DNA of 64,000 bases, taken from NCBI GenBank assembly GCA_964019335.1, contig OZ025659.1:744001-808000 (forward strand), read 5' to 3'. A program made the position numbers and the translations under genes. Of the stretch, positions 63,431-64,000 are shown piece by piece; the first letter of the stretch is position 1, and each line of letters starts with the position of its first letter. The stretch is from Diplonema japonicum (Eukaryota; Euglenozoa; Diplonemea; Diplonemida; Diplonemidae). The notes beneath the pieces were generated by a model. The model was not told the origin of the DNA. It saw only the letters and a program-made list of their open reading frames with translations, and did no database searches.

Positions 63431-64000
63431 GGGGGGGGACGCAGACTGCCTGCGTCTTGGACGTGCTCAGCAGCATGTCACGCTCCCTGCACCAGTCCTC
63501 AACCGCATCCACCACTGCCTGCGCCTTCCGCTCCAGCCCAGCCACGTCCCCTTGTCCAGAGGAGATCACGACTGCCACGTCGTCGGCGTAGAGCACCGAG
63601 ACGTCCGCCAGTCCCTCCAGTCTCCTGGCGAGTTCGTCGACGTAGATGGTGTACAGGATGGGACCCAAGACAGAGCCCTGGGGGACACCCCGTCGCACCT
63701 TCGTCGTCGACCCCCTCGACCGTCCAATCGTGACCGCAGCAGTACGGCCGCATAGAAAGGACCGCGTCCACTCCACGAAGGGTTCGGGGAGACCCTTCCC
63801 TCGCATCTTGTCCAGCAGGGCACCATGGGGCACCAGGTCGAAGGCAGAAGAGAAGTCGAACAGCAGTGCGGCCGAGAGACGTCGATCGTCTTTGTTCCTC
63901 GACATGCACTCAGTGAGGGTTGCCACCTGCTCCTCCGTGGAGCGGCCGCGTCTGAAACCAGCCTGGCTGTCGTGGAGTCCCTCGACTCCCGTCCCGTCCG
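63430..64000 (-). pseudogene. Reverse transcriptase domain of the LINE (partial)
   Basis: Minus-strand frame open from the window edge. It shows QAGFRRGRSTEEQ, FDFSSAFDLVPHGALLDKM, RRGVPQGSVLGPILYTIYVDE and the catalytic LYADDVAVV, i.e. RT motifs from 2 to 5. The frame is lost at a run of eight G on the + strand (63431-63438), where the homologous text continues in another frame. A homopolymer indel is the simplest cause; it could also be a sequencing error. Confidence 0.85.

Larger units (their letters stand above)
61110..64000 (-). mobile_element. Non-LTR retrotransposon (LINE), degraded, 5' part outside the window
   Basis: Reading leftward from the window edge on the minus strand: reverse transcriptase, an extension domain, RNase H, a C-terminal Cys/His motif, a 3' UTR of about 410 bases (61128-61540) and a poly-A tail. 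The RT plus RNase H plus CCHC order with no LTR fits R1/Jockey or ingi-type elements. Base composition is GC-rich compared with its surroundings. At least three frameshifts make it dead. The element continues past base 64000, so an endonuclease domain may lie outside. Confidence 0.85.

Noticed and set aside
1-64000. CRISPR arrays, bacterial operons, prophage or insertion sequences
   Set aside because: None seen; spliceosomal introns, a U2 snRNA and eukaryotic gene families rule out a prokaryotic source.
1-64000. Spliced-leader RNA gene
   Set aside because: I looked for the kinetoplastid, diplonemid, Euglena and dinoflagellate leader types as I remember them and found none. It may lie elsewhere.

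Overview
This window is nuclear DNA from a compact protist genome that uses the standard genetic code (TAA, TAG and TGA all end genes). It carries eIF3d, ribosomal protein S12, methionine aminopeptidase, a YHM2-type mitochondrial carrier, MORN, Sfi1 and BART proteins and a U2 snRNA, so it is clearly eukaryotic. Every protein gene from base 21 to 54359 lies on the + strand, commonly 50-200 bases apart. Nearly every likely start codon sits a few to about 50 bases downstream of an AG, usually in a CACAG or TTTAG context. Such a one-way array with an acceptor before each gene suggests polycistronic transcription resolved by spliced-leader trans-splicing, as in Euglenozoa (kinetoplastids, diplonemids, euglenids) or dinoflagellates. 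I lean to a euglenozoan or another spliced-leader protist, but no SL RNA gene is in the window and this is inference.

About 24 cis-introns can be placed by reading-frame continuity. They are 31-50 nt long, start with GTAT(G) and end in AG, mostly (A)CAG, and cluster toward the 3' ends of genes.

Layout: 0-13.4 kb holds an adenylation-carrier-ankyrin protein, an SNM1/Artemis nuclease, a DEAH helicase and a ~2,075-residue protein with five PH-like repeats. 13.4-15.5 kb is a homopolymer-rich desert. 15.5-19.2 kb holds a small coiled-coil protein, a BART-domain protein, an ARM-like protein and an FLVCR-like transporter. 20.7-23.1 kb holds a three-part flavocytochrome fusion: cytochrome b5, an L-lactate-dehydrogenase-type FMN domain and a di-heme b558 membrane anchor. 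It is the most striking gene here. 23.8-32.6 kb holds Sfi1-like, TatD, YHM2-like, URI1-like and degenerate-kinase genes plus small unknowns. 32.7-37.5 kb is a pseudophosphatase with ubiquitin-like, ankyrin and LRR parts. 37.6-38.7 kb is a tandem pair of RPS12 genes. 38.7-54.4 kb holds a FetB/STAR2 permease, a b5-FAD oxidoreductase, a pentapeptide-repeat membrane protein, a MORN protein, eIF3d, MetAP1, a DHHC-type palmitoyltransferase, a carnitine-acyltransferase-like pseudoenzyme and a C2/EF-hand membrane protein.

From 54.4 kb the array stops. The rest is gene-poor: a frameshifted coiled-coil pseudogene, a U2 snRNA gene with a T-run terminator, weak ORFs, a ~0.7 kb inverted-repeat element containing a broken tyrosine-recombinase-like fragment, and at the right edge a dead non-LTR retrotransposon on the minus strand that runs off the window.

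The protein genes do not form one pathway. Housekeeping translation, mitochondrial or membrane redox, and cytoskeletal/ciliary-type proteins are mixed, as expected for polycistronic arrays of unrelated genes.
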